Counted from the first letter of the stretch, positions 14,243 through 24,655 are shown. The stretch: DNA of 40,909 nucleotides from a bacterium (GCA_040753085.1 JBFMHI010000009.1:1-40909), one strand, 5' to 3'. Notes: generated by a model from the letters alone, not told the origin. A program made the numbers and translations.

Positions 14243-16975
14243 ATGAACTATCAAGACACATTAAATCTACCTAAAACAGATTTTCTTATGCGGGCTAAGC
14301 TGCCCCAGCGGGAGCCGGAGATGGTTAAATCATGGGAAGAAAAGGATATCTATGCCCTTCTGAGAGAAGCCGGGCAGGGTAAGCCAAAATATATCCTCCA
14401 TGATGGTCCGCCTTATGCCAACGGCGATATCCATATGGGACACGCTTTAAATAAGATATTGAAAGACATCATCGTCAAGTATAAGTCAATGTTCGGTTTT
14501 GATTCCCCTTATATTCCCGGTTGGGATTGCCACGGTCTGCCTATCGAATACAAGGTGATGCAAATCTTAAAGGATAGAAAAGACTTAACTCAAGCTGAGA
14601 TTAGAACCGAATGTGAGAAGTATGCCAGACACTATGTGGATGTCCAGCGGGATCAATTCAAGCGGTTGGGTGTTTTTGGCGATTGGGACCATCCCTATCT
14701 TACCCTCACGCCTGATTACTGCGCCACGATTATTGAGGCCTTTGGAGAGCTGGTCAAACGAGGCCACATCTATCGCGGGTTGAAGCCGGTTCACTGGTGC
14801 AGTTCCTGTCAGACAGCCCTGGCCGAGGCCGAGGTAGAATATAAAGATAAATCTTCACCCTCCATTTACGTCCGATTTCCTTTGAAAGAGGCCGTAGGAG
14901 GAGCGGAAGCCGATGTCCTTATCTGGACAACCACCCCCTGGACCCTGCCGGCTAATGTGGCTATTGCTCTCCACCCGGCCTTTACGTATGCCCTGGTCGA
15001 AACGGATGGCCGCAGATTAATAATAGCTGAGGCCCGGGTCAAACCCGTAATGGAGGAGATGGGCCTCAAGGATTATCAAATCAGACAGACTATGTCCGGT
15101 AGTGAACTGGAAGGGAAAGAAGCCCTTCACCCCTTTATGAAGAGGGATTCCCGGATTATCCTGGGTGAATACGTGACGATGGATCAAGGGAGCGGGTGTG
15201 TCCATATCGCCCCGGGACACGGCCTGGATGACTATGAGGCCGGCCTGGCTTACCACCTGCCCATCATTACCCCAGTGGATGATAAGGGCTGCTTTACCTC
15301 CGAGGCAGGAGAATTTGCCGGTCAGGAGGTCTTTTCAGCCAACAGGGCCATTATTAAGCGTTTAACTGATGATGGTTATTTGCTTTACGCCACGGCTATC
15401 ATCCACTCCTATCCGCACTGCTGGCGGTGCAAAAGGCCCATTGTCTTCAGGGCTACCAGGCAGTGGTTTATTGACTTAGAGAAAAATGATCTTCGAGCTA
15501 AGGCGCTGGAGGAAACCCGGCGGGTGAAATGGATCCCGGTCTGGGGGGAGAGCAGGTTCTACAATACTATCAGGAGTAGACCTGATTGGTGCATCTCCAG
15601 ACAAAGGGCCTGGGGTGTGCCTATCCCGGCTTTTCACTGCTCAAGTTGTGGGAACCACCTGCTCCTGCCGGAAACTATCGAAAAGATAAAAGAAAAAGTC
15701 GCTCAAGAAGGCATTGAGGTGTGGTTTTCAGAAGACTTGACCGAGCTTATCCCCCCCGAGACTTCGTGCAGTGCCTGCGGTGGGCAGGAATTTGTCCAGG
15801 AGACCGATATCCTGGATGTCTGGTTTGAATCAGGGGTGAGCCACTTAGCTGTTTTCAGCCCTGATTCCGGCCTCCCCTGGCCGGCAGACCTATACCTGGA
15901 GGGAAGTGACCAGCATCGTGGCTGGTTTCAATCTTCAATGCTGACCTCGGTCGGCATAGGCAAGTCGGCCCCTTACCGAGTGGTGCTCACTCACGGCTTT
16001 ATGTTGGATGAAAAAGGGAAGGCCATGAGCAAATCAGAAGGTAATGTCATCTCTCCAGAGGAGATTATTAGCCGCTACGGAGCCGATGTCTTACGGCTCT
16101 GGGTGGCCTCGGAGGATTATCGAGAGGATGTCCGTCTGGGAGAAGAGATCCTCAAGAGAATGATTGATGCCTACCGGAAGATTCGCAACACCTGTCGATT
16201 TATCCTGGGCAATCTTTATGATTTTGATCCTGATCGAGACATGGTTGAAATTGATTCTATGTTGGAGATAGACAGATGGATCTTGCACCGGTTGGCTAAT
16301 TTTATCCAGCAGTGTCAAAAGGCTTACGAAGACTTTGAATTTCACCGGCTGTATCACGCCCTGAATAATTTCTGTGTAGTTGATCTTTCTTCGCTTTATT
16401 TAGATATTATCAAAGACAGGCTTTATACCTATCCAGCCGATTCCAAAGGGCGTCGAGCCGCCCAAACCGCTATGTATGAAGTTTTGACCGGTCTGACCTC
16501 CTTGATGGCCCCGGTACTTAGTTTCACGGCTGAAGAGGTCTGGCAGCATCTGCCTCCGCAGAAGGATAGACCCGCCAGTGTTCATTTAAGCCGGATGCCG
16601 TCAGTGAAGGAAAAATATGTCACTGAAGAATTAGCCAAAAGATGGGAAAAGATTTTCAAGATAAGGGAAGAGGTCTCCCGTGGCATGGAAGAAGCCAGAA
16701 GAGCGGGAATAATCGGCAATTCCCTGGAAGCCAGGGTGACTTTAAGTGTGCCTGAGACTGAAGCTGAGCTTTTAGCCGCCTATGAAAAACAGTTGCCGGC
16801 TATATTTATTGTCTCTCAGGTTGAACTTAAGGCGGCGGAGAAGATAGAGGTAAAGGTAACCAAGGCTGAAGGGGTAAAATGTGAGCGTTGTTGGAACTAC
16901 AGTCCAACCGTAGGTGAAGATAAACAGCACCCGGGCTTATGCGCCCGGTGCCTAAAAGTTATCATAACCGTTTAG
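14243..16975 (+). CDS. ileS: Isoleucyl-tRNA synthetase
   Basis: Cytosolic class I synthetase for tRNA-Ile. The 910 residues show [16 protein letters not shown] (HIGH motif near residue 64), a CP1 editing domain with [13 protein letters not shown] near residue 228, GSDQHRGWF near 552, KAMSKSEGN near 593, an anticodon-binding domain and a C-terminal zinc finger (CERCW near 883 and CARC near 897). ATG 14243 follows TAGGAGAATA. No T-box leader is visible. The last codons GTT TAG are formed by the terminal inverted repeat of the element that starts at 16965 (GTAACCGTTCAG with C changed to T giving the stop). Confidence 0.97.
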   Translation: MNYQDTLNLPKTDFLMRAKLPQREPEMVKSWEEKDIYALLREAGQGKPKYILHDGPPYANGDIHMGHALNKILKDIIVKYKSMFGFDSPYIPGWDCHGLPIEYKVMQILKDRKDLTQAEIRTECEKYARHYVDVQRDQFKRLGVFGDWDHPYLTLTPDYCATIIEAFGELVKRGHIYRGLKPVHWCSSCQTALAEAEVEYKDKSSPSIYVRFPLKEAVGGAEADVLIWTTTPWTLPANVAIALHPAFTYALVETDGRRLIIAEARVKPVMEEMGLKDYQIRQTMSGSELEGKEALHPFMKRDSRIILGEYVTMDQGSGCVHIAPGHGLDDYEAGLAYHLPIITPVDDKGCFTSEAGEFAGQEVFSANRAIIKRLTDDGYLLYATAIIHSYPHCWRCKRPIVFRATRQWFIDLEKNDLRAKALEETRRVKWIPVWGESRFYNTIRSRPDWCISRQRAWGVPIPAFHCSSCGNHLLLPETIEKIKEKVAQEGIEVWFSEDLTELIPPETSCSACGGQEFVQETDILDVWFESGVSHLAVFSPDSGLPWPADLYLEGSDQHRGWFQSSMLTSVGIGKSAPYRVVLTHGFMLDEKGKAMSKSEGNVISPEEIISRYGADVLRLWVASEDYREDVRLGEEILKRMIDAYRKIRNTCRFILGNLYDFDPDRDMVEIDSMLEIDRWILHRLANFIQQCQKAYEDFEFHRLYHALNNFCVVDLSSLYLDIIKDRLYTYPADSKGRRAAQTAMYEVLTGLTSLMAPVLSFTAEEVWQHLPPQKDRPASVHLSRMPSVKEKYVTEELAKRWEKIFKIREEVSRGMEEARRAGIIGNSLEARVTLSVPETEAELLAAYEKQLPAIFIVSQVELKAAEKIEVKVTKAEGVKCERCWNYSPTVGEDKQHPGLCARCLKVIITV

Positions 16976-17191
16976 CCACAGATGCACACAGATGAAACAC
17001 GGAAAATCCGTGAGCCGTGTCCGTGATTCGGGTCTGTCCTTAGGCTGTAGGGACAACCCTTGTGGTTGTCCGTCTACGGAACGGACAGGGATAAGCACGG
17101 ACATGGACAAGCCCTGTCCCTACAATTCCGCCTTCTGCCCTGTGTTACTTATCGGTGTTAATCCGTGTGTGCAGCTATACCTGAACGGTTA
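16965..17191. mobile_element. ~225-bp TIR element, GTAACCGTTCAG type, copy A
   Basis: Bounded by TAACCGTTTAG and CTGAACGGTTA, with an interior containing CACGGAAAATCCGTG, GTAGGGACA.../TGTCCCTAC and GGACAACCC palindromes. It is closely similar over its whole length to copies B (23653-23878), C (26711-26938) and D (34876-35096). There is no ORF. Copy A shares its left end with the ileS stop codon. Confidence 0.85.
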
Positions 17192-17286
17192 CAAGTTATA
17201 ATAGCCTGACTGCTCAGCCACCAAGCCACAAAGACACGGTGTCTTGGTGTCTGAGTACTCCAAAGTGGAAGTTGAGGTGAAATTAT

Positions 17287-17655
17287 ATGGAAGTAAGGCA
17301 GCATCAAAAGAAATTGGAAGAGATGAGGGCGGATCTGGCGGATAAGATTCGTCGGCTGGAAAAGGAGGAGATGCGTTGCTCTTGTCGTGAATCAACCGGA
17401 GATTTGTCCGGGTATTCTCAACATATGGCGGAGACGGCGGCGGCCTCCTTTGAACAGGAAAGGCGAATTGGTTTAATCTCGAGAGAGACGGATATCCTTT
17501 ACGAAATTGATGAGGCCCTCTATCGGATCAGAGATGGTAAATTCGGGATATGCGAAGGATGCGGAGAAGAGATAAATTCTCACCGACTGGAAGCCGTTCC
17601 CTACGCCAGGTTTTGTATTGAATGTCAAAAAAAGATGGAGTCTAATCGGCGGTAA
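17287..17655 (+). CDS. DksA/TraR family zinc-finger protein
   Basis: The 122-residue protein has an N-terminal coiled coil (residues 1-80) and a C-terminal C4 zinc finger: Cys89, Cys92, Cys110 and Cys113 in ICEGCGEEINSHRLEAVPYA and FCIEC. Such proteins insert into the RNA polymerase secondary channel and modulate initiation, DksA with ppGpp. An extra CSC pair at 31-33 is unusual. The acidic tip DxxDxA expected of true DksA is only partly kept (DEAL near residue 75), so a YocK/TraR-like role is possible. ATG 17287 follows GAGGTGA. It lies between ileS and lspA, its usual place. Confidence 0.88.
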   Translation: MEVRQHQKKLEEMRADLADKIRRLEKEEMRCSCRESTGDLSGYSQHMAETAAASFEQERRIGLISRETDILYEIDEALYRIRDGKFGICEGCGEEINSHRLEAVPYARFCIECQKKMESNRR

Positions 17656-17696
17656 AGTCGGGGGACGTGCCCGTTATCCGTGTCTGGAAAAGAAAA

Positions 17697-17823
17697 GTAA
17701 CCGTTCAGCACATGATGCTGGATGCTCGATCCTCGATGCTCGATCCTCGATGCTGGTAAAGGATCCAGTATCCAGGATCGAGCATCGAGCATCGAGTTTG
17801 TGTCTTTGTGGCTGAACACTTAC
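17697..17823. mobile_element. TIR-bounded element carrying a GATGCTC heptamer array
   Basis: GTAACCGTTCAG (17697-17708) and CTGAACACTTAC (17812-17823) bound a palindromic array of GATGCTC units (17713-17796) and the flank TTGTGTCTTTGTGGC. A like element with the same inner flank is at 29320-29461. It lies between dksA and lspA. Confidence 0.7.
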
Positions 17824-17873
17824 AAAAAAACGGACACGAGCCACGGACACGGCCAATGGAGATAGGTTGAGCC

Positions 17874-18344
17874 TTGATCTTACATTTAGTTACTATTGTC
17901 ATTGCTGGTTCGGTCATTATTTTAGATCAGATAACGAAAGCGATTATTTCTACCCGGCTGGAGCCAGGTAAGAGTATCTTTATCCTGAAAGACTATGTGG
18001 CGCTATCTTATGTCACTAATCCAGGGGGCGCCTTTGGTATCCTTGGAAAGTGGGGAGGATTCTTTACCGTCTTTAGCATAGGGATTATTGTCCTCATTAT
18101 TATCTTGTTAAAGGGTCTCCCCCGATCCAATCACTGGCTCAGGGTGGCTTTTGGATTAATTTTGGGAGGAGCCGGCGGAAATCTGATTGATCGGCTTAGA
18201 ATAGGGGAGGTAATCGATTTTATTGATATGGGGGTTGGTTATTGGCGCTGGCCGGCCTTTAATCTGGCGGACACCTGTATTTGCTTGGGAGTAGGGATGG
18301 CGGCGTATCATTTATACAGGGCCCAGAGCCCAGAAGATAGCTAA
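17874..18344 (+). CDS. lspA: Lipoprotein signal peptidase
   Basis: LspA is the inner-membrane aspartyl protease that cleaves lipoprotein signal peptides before the lipidated cysteine. The 156-residue protein has four hydrophobic segments and both catalytic aspartates: Asp106 in GGNLIDRL and Asp133 in FNLADTCI, plus DQITKA near the N-terminus and NPGGAFG near 49. The start is TTG 17874, placed 7-8 bases after ATGGAGATAGG. It would process the lipoprotein at 9289-9873. Confidence 0.94.
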   Translation: MILHLVTIVIAGSVIILDQITKAIISTRLEPGKSIFILKDYVALSYVTNPGGAFGILGKWGGFFTVFSIGIIVLIIILLKGLPRSNHWLRVAFGLILGGAGGNLIDRLRIGEVIDFIDMGVGYWRWPAFNLADTCICLGVGMAAYHLYRAQSPEDS

Positions 18345-18362
18345 TACATTAGGAGGCACTCG

Positions 18363-19229
18363 ATGGCTAACAGTATGACCGGCTTTGGTCAGGGTGGGAA
18401 TGAATATCTCTTCTGCGAGATAAGATCTTTAAACCATAAGTTTTGTGAAATAGGGGTTAAATTGCCACTCCAGTTGAATATCCTTGAAGGTAAGGTTCGA
18501 GATTACATCAAGCAGAAGATTGCTCGGGGCAGAATCTCTGTCTTTATCAGAACCGAACCTTCCTTGGAAATAGGTAAGGAAGTGGCAGTCAATCTTGAGG
18601 TAGCCAGGGCTTATCTTAATGCCAGCCACCAATTATCTGCTGCGCTCCATCTGGAAAACGACGTGAAGGCCTCTTATCTATTAAGCATGAATGATGTGGT
18701 CACCACTCGAAAGGCTGAAATTGATCTTGATTCTATCTGGGAAGGGCTTAAGGACGTGATAGATACGGCCCTCGCTTTACTTCTTGAAATGAAGGCTATC
18801 GAGGGAAAAGAATTACAACGGGATATAACTGAGAGGGTGGAAGTAATGGAAAAGATGACCACCGCCATAAATGACCTGGCTCCAGAGGTGGTAGATGAAT
18901 ATCGGGAAAAACTTAGTCAACGACTTTCTGTGATTATGCCTGATCAAGCATTAGATGAAACCAGGTTAGCTATGGAGGTGGCCATTTTTGCCGATAAATC
19001 CGATATCACCGAAGAAGTGGTCAGACTTTCAAGCCATCTTAAACAGATGAAAGAAGTTTTAACTATAAAAGGCCCTATCGGACGCCAATTAGAATTTTTG
19101 TCTCAGGAAGTAGCCAGAGAGGTAAATACTATCTCTGCCAAGACGTCAAACTTGAAAATAACCCAACTTACCCTCAAGATGAAAAATGAACTGGAGAAAG
19201 TAAGAGAACAACTCCAGAATGTAGAATAG
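18363..19229 (+). CDS. yicC: YicC family endoribonuclease
   Basis: The 288-residue product has the YicC N-terminal signature MANSMTGFGQG...EIRSLNHKFCEI and the C-terminal DUF1732 segment FLSQEVAREVNTISAKTSNLKITQLTLKMKNELEKVREQLQN. YicC proteins are RNases that act on small RNAs such as RyhB in E. coli. ATG 18363 follows AGGAGGCAC. The order yicC-remA-gmk-rpoZ is conserved in many bacteria. Confidence 0.95.
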   Translation: MANSMTGFGQGGNEYLFCEIRSLNHKFCEIGVKLPLQLNILEGKVRDYIKQKIARGRISVFIRTEPSLEIGKEVAVNLEVARAYLNASHQLSAALHLENDVKASYLLSMNDVVTTRKAEIDLDSIWEGLKDVIDTALALLLEMKAIEGKELQRDITERVEVMEKMTTAINDLAPEVVDEYREKLSQRLSVIMPDQALDETRLAMEVAIFADKSDITEEVVRLSSHLKQMKEVLTIKGPIGRQLEFLSQEVAREVNTISAKTSNLKITQLTLKMKNELEKVREQLQNVE

Positions 19230-19239
19230 ATTGGTAAGT

Positions 19240-19312
19240 GGTCATCGGTGCTCGGTGATCGGTGATAACCGGTAACCGCTTTCTACTCACCGATAACCTG
19301 ATAACCGATTAA
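19240..19312. repeat. TCGGTGA heptamer array
   Basis: ATCGGTG, CTCGGTG, ATCGGTG, ATAACCG heptamers on the left and ACTCACCGATAACC on the right form a hairpin between yicC and remA. An inverted relative is at 25097-25160. The array ends seven bases before the AAAGGAGG site of remA. Confidence 0.75.
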
Positions 19313-19324
19313 AGGAGGTCTAAG

Positions 19325-19564
19325 ATGATGAAGCTGATCAACATTGGTTTCGGAAACGTGGTGGCTGGCTCCCGGGTGATAGCCATTGTTTCTCCTGAAT
19401 CAGCCCCTATTAAGAGGATCAAGGAGGAGGCCAGAGATGAGGGGAGGCTAATCGATGCTACCTATGGTCGCCGCACCAGGGCAATTATTATTACTGATTC
19501 CAACCATGTTATCCTATCAGCCGTTCAGCCGGAGACTATGGCTCAAAGACTGGCCAGTGATTAA
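19325..19564 (+). CDS. remA: RemA/DUF370 family regulator
   Basis: The 79-residue protein matches the RemA family: [56 protein letters not shown]. In Bacillus subtilis RemA is a ring-forming DNA-binding activator of matrix and osmoprotection genes; outside Firmicutes its role is unknown. The family name is secure, the function here is not. ATG 19325 follows AAAGGAGGT. gmk begins two bases after its stop. Confidence 0.92.
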   Translation: MMKLINIGFGNVVAGSRVIAIVSPESAPIKRIKEEARDEGRLIDATYGRRTRAIIITDSNHVILSAVQPETMAQRLASD

Positions 19565-19566
19565 AT

Positions 19567-20187
19567 ATGACTAATCTCCTTCTGGTTATTTCCGCTCCCT
19601 CAGGGACAGGAAAAACCACTATTTGTGATCGACTTGTTTCTTCCTGTCCTGATTTAGCTTATTCTATTTCTTTCACTACCAGGTCACCCCGAGCTGGTGA
19701 AATAGAAGGTAAACATTACCAGTTTGTCTCGGAGGAAGGATTTAAGACCTTGATCAGGCAGGGTGAATTTGTGGAATGGGCTATGGTGCATGGGAATTAT
19801 TACGGGACTCCCAGAGGTCCTTTGGAAGAATCTTTAGCCAAAGGTAAAACCCTGGTTATGGATATAGATGTTCAGGGGGGTATTCAGATAAAAGAAAAGT
19901 ACAAAGAATCGGTCCTGATATTCATTATACCTCCTTCTCTGGAAGAACTTAAGCTACGGCTTAACCGTCGTAAAACCGAGGATAAAGAAACAATTACCAA
20001 ACGCCTTCGTGGAGCTCAAGAAGAGTTAAAGTATGCTTCCTGTTATGATTACTGTCTTATTAACCACCAGATTGATGAAACAGTGAACCAGCTAAAAGCA
20101 ATTATTGCAGCCGAAAAATGCAGGGTGAAACGGATGAGTTTTGATGTCTTCTGGCTATTAGAAAATAATGACTACTTAGGTAGATAG
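19567..20187 (+). CDS. gmk: Guanylate kinase
   Basis: Gmk phosphorylates GMP to GDP. The 206-residue enzyme has the P-loop SAPSGTGKTT (residues 9-18), the GMP-binding FTTRSPRAGEIEGKHYQFVS, DIDVQGG near residue 98 and the lid RLRGAQEE. ATG 19567 is two bases after remA. The last codons TAC TTA GGT AGA TAG coincide with the end of a GTAACTACTCAGG-type element (canonical CTACTCAGGTAGATAG), so the element contributes the C-terminus YLGR and the stop. Confidence 0.95.
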   Translation: MTNLLLVISAPSGTGKTTICDRLVSSCPDLAYSISFTTRSPRAGEIEGKHYQFVSEEGFKTLIRQGEFVEWAMVHGNYYGTPRGPLEESLAKGKTLVMDIDVQGGIQIKEKYKESVLIFIIPPSLEELKLRLNRRKTEDKETITKRLRGAQEELKYASCYDYCLINHQIDETVNQLKAIIAAEKCRVKRMSFDVFWLLENNDYLGR

Positions 20188-20250
20188 GCTGAAGGCTTTT
20201 AGGGACAGTCTTCAGTCTTCAGCCTTCAGTCTAAACAACCTGAGTAGTTA
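20180..20250. mobile_element. GTAACTACTCAGG-type element, copy 2
   Basis: Read on the minus strand this resembles the element at 4147-4266: GTAACTACTCAGGTTGTTTA (complement of the right end), GACTGAAGGCTGAAG heptamers, TGTCCCTAAAAGCC, and ATCTACCTAAGTAG. Its left end overlaps the 3' end of gmk; its right end lies just before rpoZ. Confidence 0.7.
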
Positions 20251-20273
20251 CGAAAGGGGTTAAGATAAAAGGT

Positions 20274-20471
20274 ATGGATATAGAGAAAATAGAGAAATTA
20301 TTTTCTAAATCAAAAAATCGGTATTATTTGCTGACGTTAGTGGCCAAAAGGGCCTGTCAACTTAAAGAGGAAGGCGTTAGTAAAGCTCAATCAGAATCGG
20401 AACTAGCCAAGCCTACTATTATTTCTTTAACTGAATTGGCAGAGGACAAAATCCAATATCATGAAAAATGA
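20274..20471 (+). CDS. rpoZ: RNA polymerase omega subunit
   Basis: Omega helps fold and assemble the beta' subunit of RNA polymerase. The 65-residue product has the family core SKNRYYLLTLVAKRACQL (near residues 14-31) and ends LAEDKIQYHEK, with KPTIISLTELAEDKI matching the second conserved block. ATG 20274 follows AAAAGG. It is shorter than E. coli omega but normal for many phyla. Its stop overlaps an AAAAGGGAGG ribosome binding site that appears to belong to fabH. Confidence 0.92.
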   Translation: MDIEKIEKLFSKSKNRYYLLTLVAKRACQLKEEGVSKAQSESELAKPTIISLTELAEDKIQYHEK

Positions 20472-20480
20472 AAAGGGAGG

Positions 20481-20554
20481 CTCGATGCTTGATGCTCGAT
20501 GCTCGAGGATCGAGCATCGAGGATCGAGCATCGAGCATCGAGCATCGAGCATCA
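20481..20554. repeat. GATGCTC heptamer array between the fabH ribosome binding site and its start
   Basis: GATGCTT/GATGCTC units and their complement GAGCATC/GATCGAG run from just after AAAAGGGAGG (20471-20480) to the base before the native ATG at 20555. The array is self-complementary, so folding could bring the two ends together. Confidence 0.9.
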
Positions 20555-21541
20555 ATGAGAAATGCAGCTATAATTGGAACCGGCCGACATCTTCCTGATA
20601 AGGTCTTAACCAACACTGAGTTGGAAAATATGGTGGAGACATCGGACGAGTGGATTAGGACTAGAAGCGGGATCAAGGAAAGACGGATAGCCGAGCCGGG
20701 AACATCCGCTTCTTCCCTGGGAGTTCCGGCAGCCAGGCGTGCCCTGAAGAAAGCCGGGGTAAGGCCGACTGATTTAGATCTCATTATTGTGTCGACTATG
20801 ACCCCTGATATGCCTTTTCCGGCTACAGCCTGTCTTATTCAACGTGAACTGGGCGCCAAAAAGGCCATTGCCTTTGACCTCCAGGCAGCGTGTTCGGGTT
20901 TTCTCTATGGGCTGGAGGTGGGCAGACAATTTATTGCTACGGGGACATATCAATACGTTCTGGTCTGTGCCTCGGAAGTGATGTCATCTGTTATCGACTG
21001 GACAGATCGAAGCACCTGTGTGCTTTTTGGTGATGGAGCAGGGGCAGCCGTGCTGGCTCCTTGTGAGAGCGGTTATGGAATTTTAACCAGCCACCTTCAC
21101 TCAGATGGCCGGGAGGCTGATCTGATCGAGATGCCCGGCGGAGGCTCCAGGAATCCGGCTACCCACGAAACCATTAATACAGGCTTGCATTATTTGAAAA
21201 TGAAAGGAAATGAGGTCTTTAAGCTCGGGGTGAGACTGATGTCCATGTCTGTTCGCCATGTTTTAGCCGAAAGCGGTATTTCCGAAGACAACATCGATCT
21301 TCTGATCCCGCATCAGGCTAATATCCGCATTATCTTGGCTATGGCCGAGCGATTAAAAATCCCTTTGGAAAAGGTCTATATTAACTTATCCAGATATGGA
21401 AATACTTCGGCGGCCTCAATAGCGATAGCCTTAGATGAAGCCCTGGAAGAAAAAAGAATAGCCTCTAACGATGTGGTGGTCCTTTCTGCCGTTGGTGCTG
21501 GGCTTTCCTGGGGCGCTGCTTGTATCCGATGGCCGGCCTGA
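20555..21541 (+). CDS. fabH: 3-oxoacyl-ACP synthase III
   Basis: FabH condenses acetyl-CoA (or branched acyl-CoA) with malonyl-ACP to begin fatty acid synthesis. From ATG 20555 the 328 residues fit the family (E. coli 317): start RNAAIIGTGRHLPD, TSDEWIRTRSGI, Cys113 in AACSGF, His253 in PHQANIRI and Asn283 in YGNTSAAS form the triad. No ribosome binding site directly precedes this ATG; the good one lies before the heptamer array. In-frame ATG 20492 inside the array, 11 bases from that site, would add 21 residues of array-encoded sequence. Which start is used cannot be told from sequence. Confidence 0.93.
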   Translation: MRNAAIIGTGRHLPDKVLTNTELENMVETSDEWIRTRSGIKERRIAEPGTSASSLGVPAARRALKKAGVRPTDLDLIIVSTMTPDMPFPATACLIQRELGAKKAIAFDLQAACSGFLYGLEVGRQFIATGTYQYVLVCASEVMSSVIDWTDRSTCVLFGDGAGAAVLAPCESGYGILTSHLHSDGREADLIEMPGGGSRNPATHETINTGLHYLKMKGNEVFKLGVRLMSMSVRHVLAESGISEDNIDLLIPHQANIRIILAMAERLKIPLEKVYINLSRYGNTSAASIAIALDEALEEKRIASNDVVVLSAVGAGLSWGAACIRWPA

Positions 21542-21544
21542 AGT

Positions 21545-21815
21545 TCGGATAGCGGATGGCAGAATTCGGGATTCGAATTGCAGAACGAGTAACCGTTCAG
21601 CCACAAAGCCACTGAGGCACAAAGAGAATAATGGAATAGCCCACGGATGACACGGATTTTGGCGGATTCTCACGGATTTTTTTAATAAATTTTTATCCGT
21701 GTCAATCCGTTTCATCCGTGCAATCCGTGTGCTATTATTTGTAATCTTTGTGCCTTAGTGGCTGAACGCTTACCAGAACAAAAAATCCGAAATCCGCTAT
21801 CTACAATCCGCTATC
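21545..21815. mobile_element. TIR element (21589-21773) lying inside a palindromic array
   Basis: GTAACCGTTCAGCCAC (from 21590) and GTGGCTGAACGCTTAC (to 21772) bound an interior of CACGGAT and ATCCGTG units. Outside it, ATAGCGGAT (about 21550-21558) on the left and ATCCGCTATC on the right (21790-21814) are complementary, so the element appears to have landed between the two arms of an older array. The flank 21816-21940 contains TTCTTCGTG heptamer-like units and no gene. Confidence 0.65.
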
Positions 21816-21940
21816 AAGAGAGGCTTATTCTTACCCACAAATCGGGTAAAAGGATGGGGTAAATTCTTCGTGCCCTTCGTGTTCTTCGTGGTTTTTAAAA
21901 GATGTGGGTAAGGGTAAGATCAAGAGAGGAGGGGTTAGTA

Positions 21941-22165
21941 ATGAGCAGATTTATTCAGTTCATCCTGGTTATGGGCGGCTTAGTCCTGATCACCTTTTTA
22001 ATAGGCACAGGGTTCCAAGCCAGGGATAGTTTGGCTCAAAAGGGGCAGGACTCGATTGTGACGATGTCAGGCAATTATATCACAGCTATCAATCGAGATA
22101 AGATCATCCTTATGAAAATAACCAAGGATGAAAAATTGAAGGTCCTGGATATTAAGAATTGGTAG
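21941..22165 (+). CDS. Small single-pass membrane or secreted protein, unknown
   Basis: The 74-residue product has one N-terminal hydrophobic helix (about residues 4-25, FIQFILVMGGLVLITFLIGTGF), then a polar 45-residue tail ending KVLDIKNW with the segment DSIVTMSGNYITAINRDKIILMKI, which could be a small beta fold. ATG 21941 follows GAGGAGGGG. It sits 10 bases before fabD in the fatty-acid cluster. I do not recognise the family. Confidence 0.65.
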   Translation: MSRFIQFILVMGGLVLITFLIGTGFQARDSLAQKGQDSIVTMSGNYITAINRDKIILMKITKDEKLKVLDIKNW

Positions 22166-22175
22166 GTTATGAGGC

Positions 22176-23568
<1,393 letters not shown>

Positions 23569-23584
23569 CAACAAAGAGGAAGGG

Positions 23585-23657
23585 GTAATTACTCAGGTAG
23601 ATAGGCGGTAGGCATTTAGACCTTCGGCTTTCAGTCTAAACAATCTGAGTAGGTAAC
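23585..23657. mobile_element. GTAACTACTCAGG-type element, copy 3
   Basis: GTAATTACTCAG (23585-23596) and CTGAGTAGGTAAC (23645-23657) bound a shortened, diverged interior with TAGGCATTTAGACCTTC and CAGTCTAAACAATCTGAG. Its right end is fused to the left end of copy B, and another CTGAGTAGTTAC lies just after copy B at 23879-23890. Confidence 0.7.
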
Positions 23658-23878
23658 CGTTCAGGTATAGCTGCACGGATTAGCACGGATAAATAACACA
23701 GGACAGAAGGCGGAAGTGTAGGGACAGGGCTTGTCCCTGTCCGTGCTTGTCCATGTCCGTTCCGTAGACGGACAACCACAAGGGTTGTCCCTACAGCCTA
23801 AGGACAGACCCGAATCACGGACACGGCTCACGGATTTTCCGTGTTTTCATCTGTGTGCATCTGTGGCTGAACGGTTAC
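23653..23878. mobile_element. ~225-bp TIR element, copy B
   Basis: GTAACCGTTCAGG at the left and CTGAACGGTTAC at the right. It is in the opposite orientation to copies A and D. It sits between two CTGAGTAG(G/T)TAC ends, consistent with insertion into, or next to, a GTAACTACTCAG-type element. Confidence 0.85.
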
Positions 23879-23908
23879 CTGAGTAGTTACAGGGAAGGGA
23901 ATAACCCT

Positions 23909-24655
23909 ATGAAAGAATTAGAGAACAAGACCGCCATCATTACCGGTGGGGCCAGGGGGATTGGTCGGGCTATTGCTCATACCCTGGCTAAAGAGGGGAT
24001 CAATTGTGTTATATCTGATTTGGATAGTCCCGGGGCCGCCGCTGCCGCCGAAGAAATAGCCTCGCTTACGGCCACTGAAACTATGGCCGTGGGTTGTAAT
24101 GTGGCTGATTCAAAATCAGTGAACGAAATGTTAAAAAAGGTGCTTGACAAATTTAACTCGATTGATATACTAATAAACAATGCTGGAATTACCGCTGACC
24201 ATCTTTTAGTGCGGATGAAGGAGGAAGATTGGCAAAAGGTTATTGATATTAATCTGACCGGTGCTTTTAATTGCCTGCGGGCCGTGGGTAAACCTATGAT
24301 GAAACAGCGCTCGGGAAAGATAGTGAATATCTCTTCCATTATCGGCTTGCGAGGCAATGCCGGGCAGGCTAATTATGCCGCTTCCAAGGCTGGTTTGATC
24401 GGCTTAACTAAATCAGCCGCCAGGGAATGGGCGGCTCGGGGTATAAATGTTAATGCCGTATGTCCGGGCTTTATTATGACTGAAATGACGGACCGGCTCC
24501 CTGAGGCGGTCAAATCAGAGCTGCTTACTCAAATACCTTTGGCCCGATTTGGAGAGCCTGAGGATGTGGCCAGGGTTGTTTTATTTCTGGTAAGTCCAGC
24601 GGCTGCCTATATTACTGGGCAGATCATTGTGGTCGATGGAGGGATGATGATGTAA
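23909..24655 (+). CDS. fabG: 3-oxoacyl-ACP reductase
   Basis: FabG reduces 3-oxoacyl-ACP with NADPH. The 248-residue short-chain dehydrogenase has the cofactor loop GGARGIGRA near residue 13, NNAGIT near 88, the catalytic Ser in NISSI near 142, Tyr156 and Lys160 in YAASK, and VCPGFIMTEMT. I choose ATG 23909, after AGGGAAGGGA; an upstream ATG at 23855 lies in the repeat. It follows a long repeat stretch that separates it from fabD. Confidence 0.96.
   Translation: MKELENKTAIITGGARGIGRAIAHTLAKEGINCVISDLDSPGAAAAAEEIASLTATETMAVGCNVADSKSVNEMLKKVLDKFNSIDILINNAGITADHLLVRMKEEDWQKVIDINLTGAFNCLRAVGKPMMKQRSGKIVNISSIIGLRGNAGQANYAASKAGLIGLTKSAAREWAARGINVNAVCPGFIMTEMTDRLPEAVKSELLTQIPLARFGEPEDVARVVLFLVSPAAAYITGQIIVVDGGMMM

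Noticed and set aside
14100-14243. T-box leader before ileS
   Set aside because: The preceding gene ends 11 bases before ileS and no T-box sequence or terminator is present.
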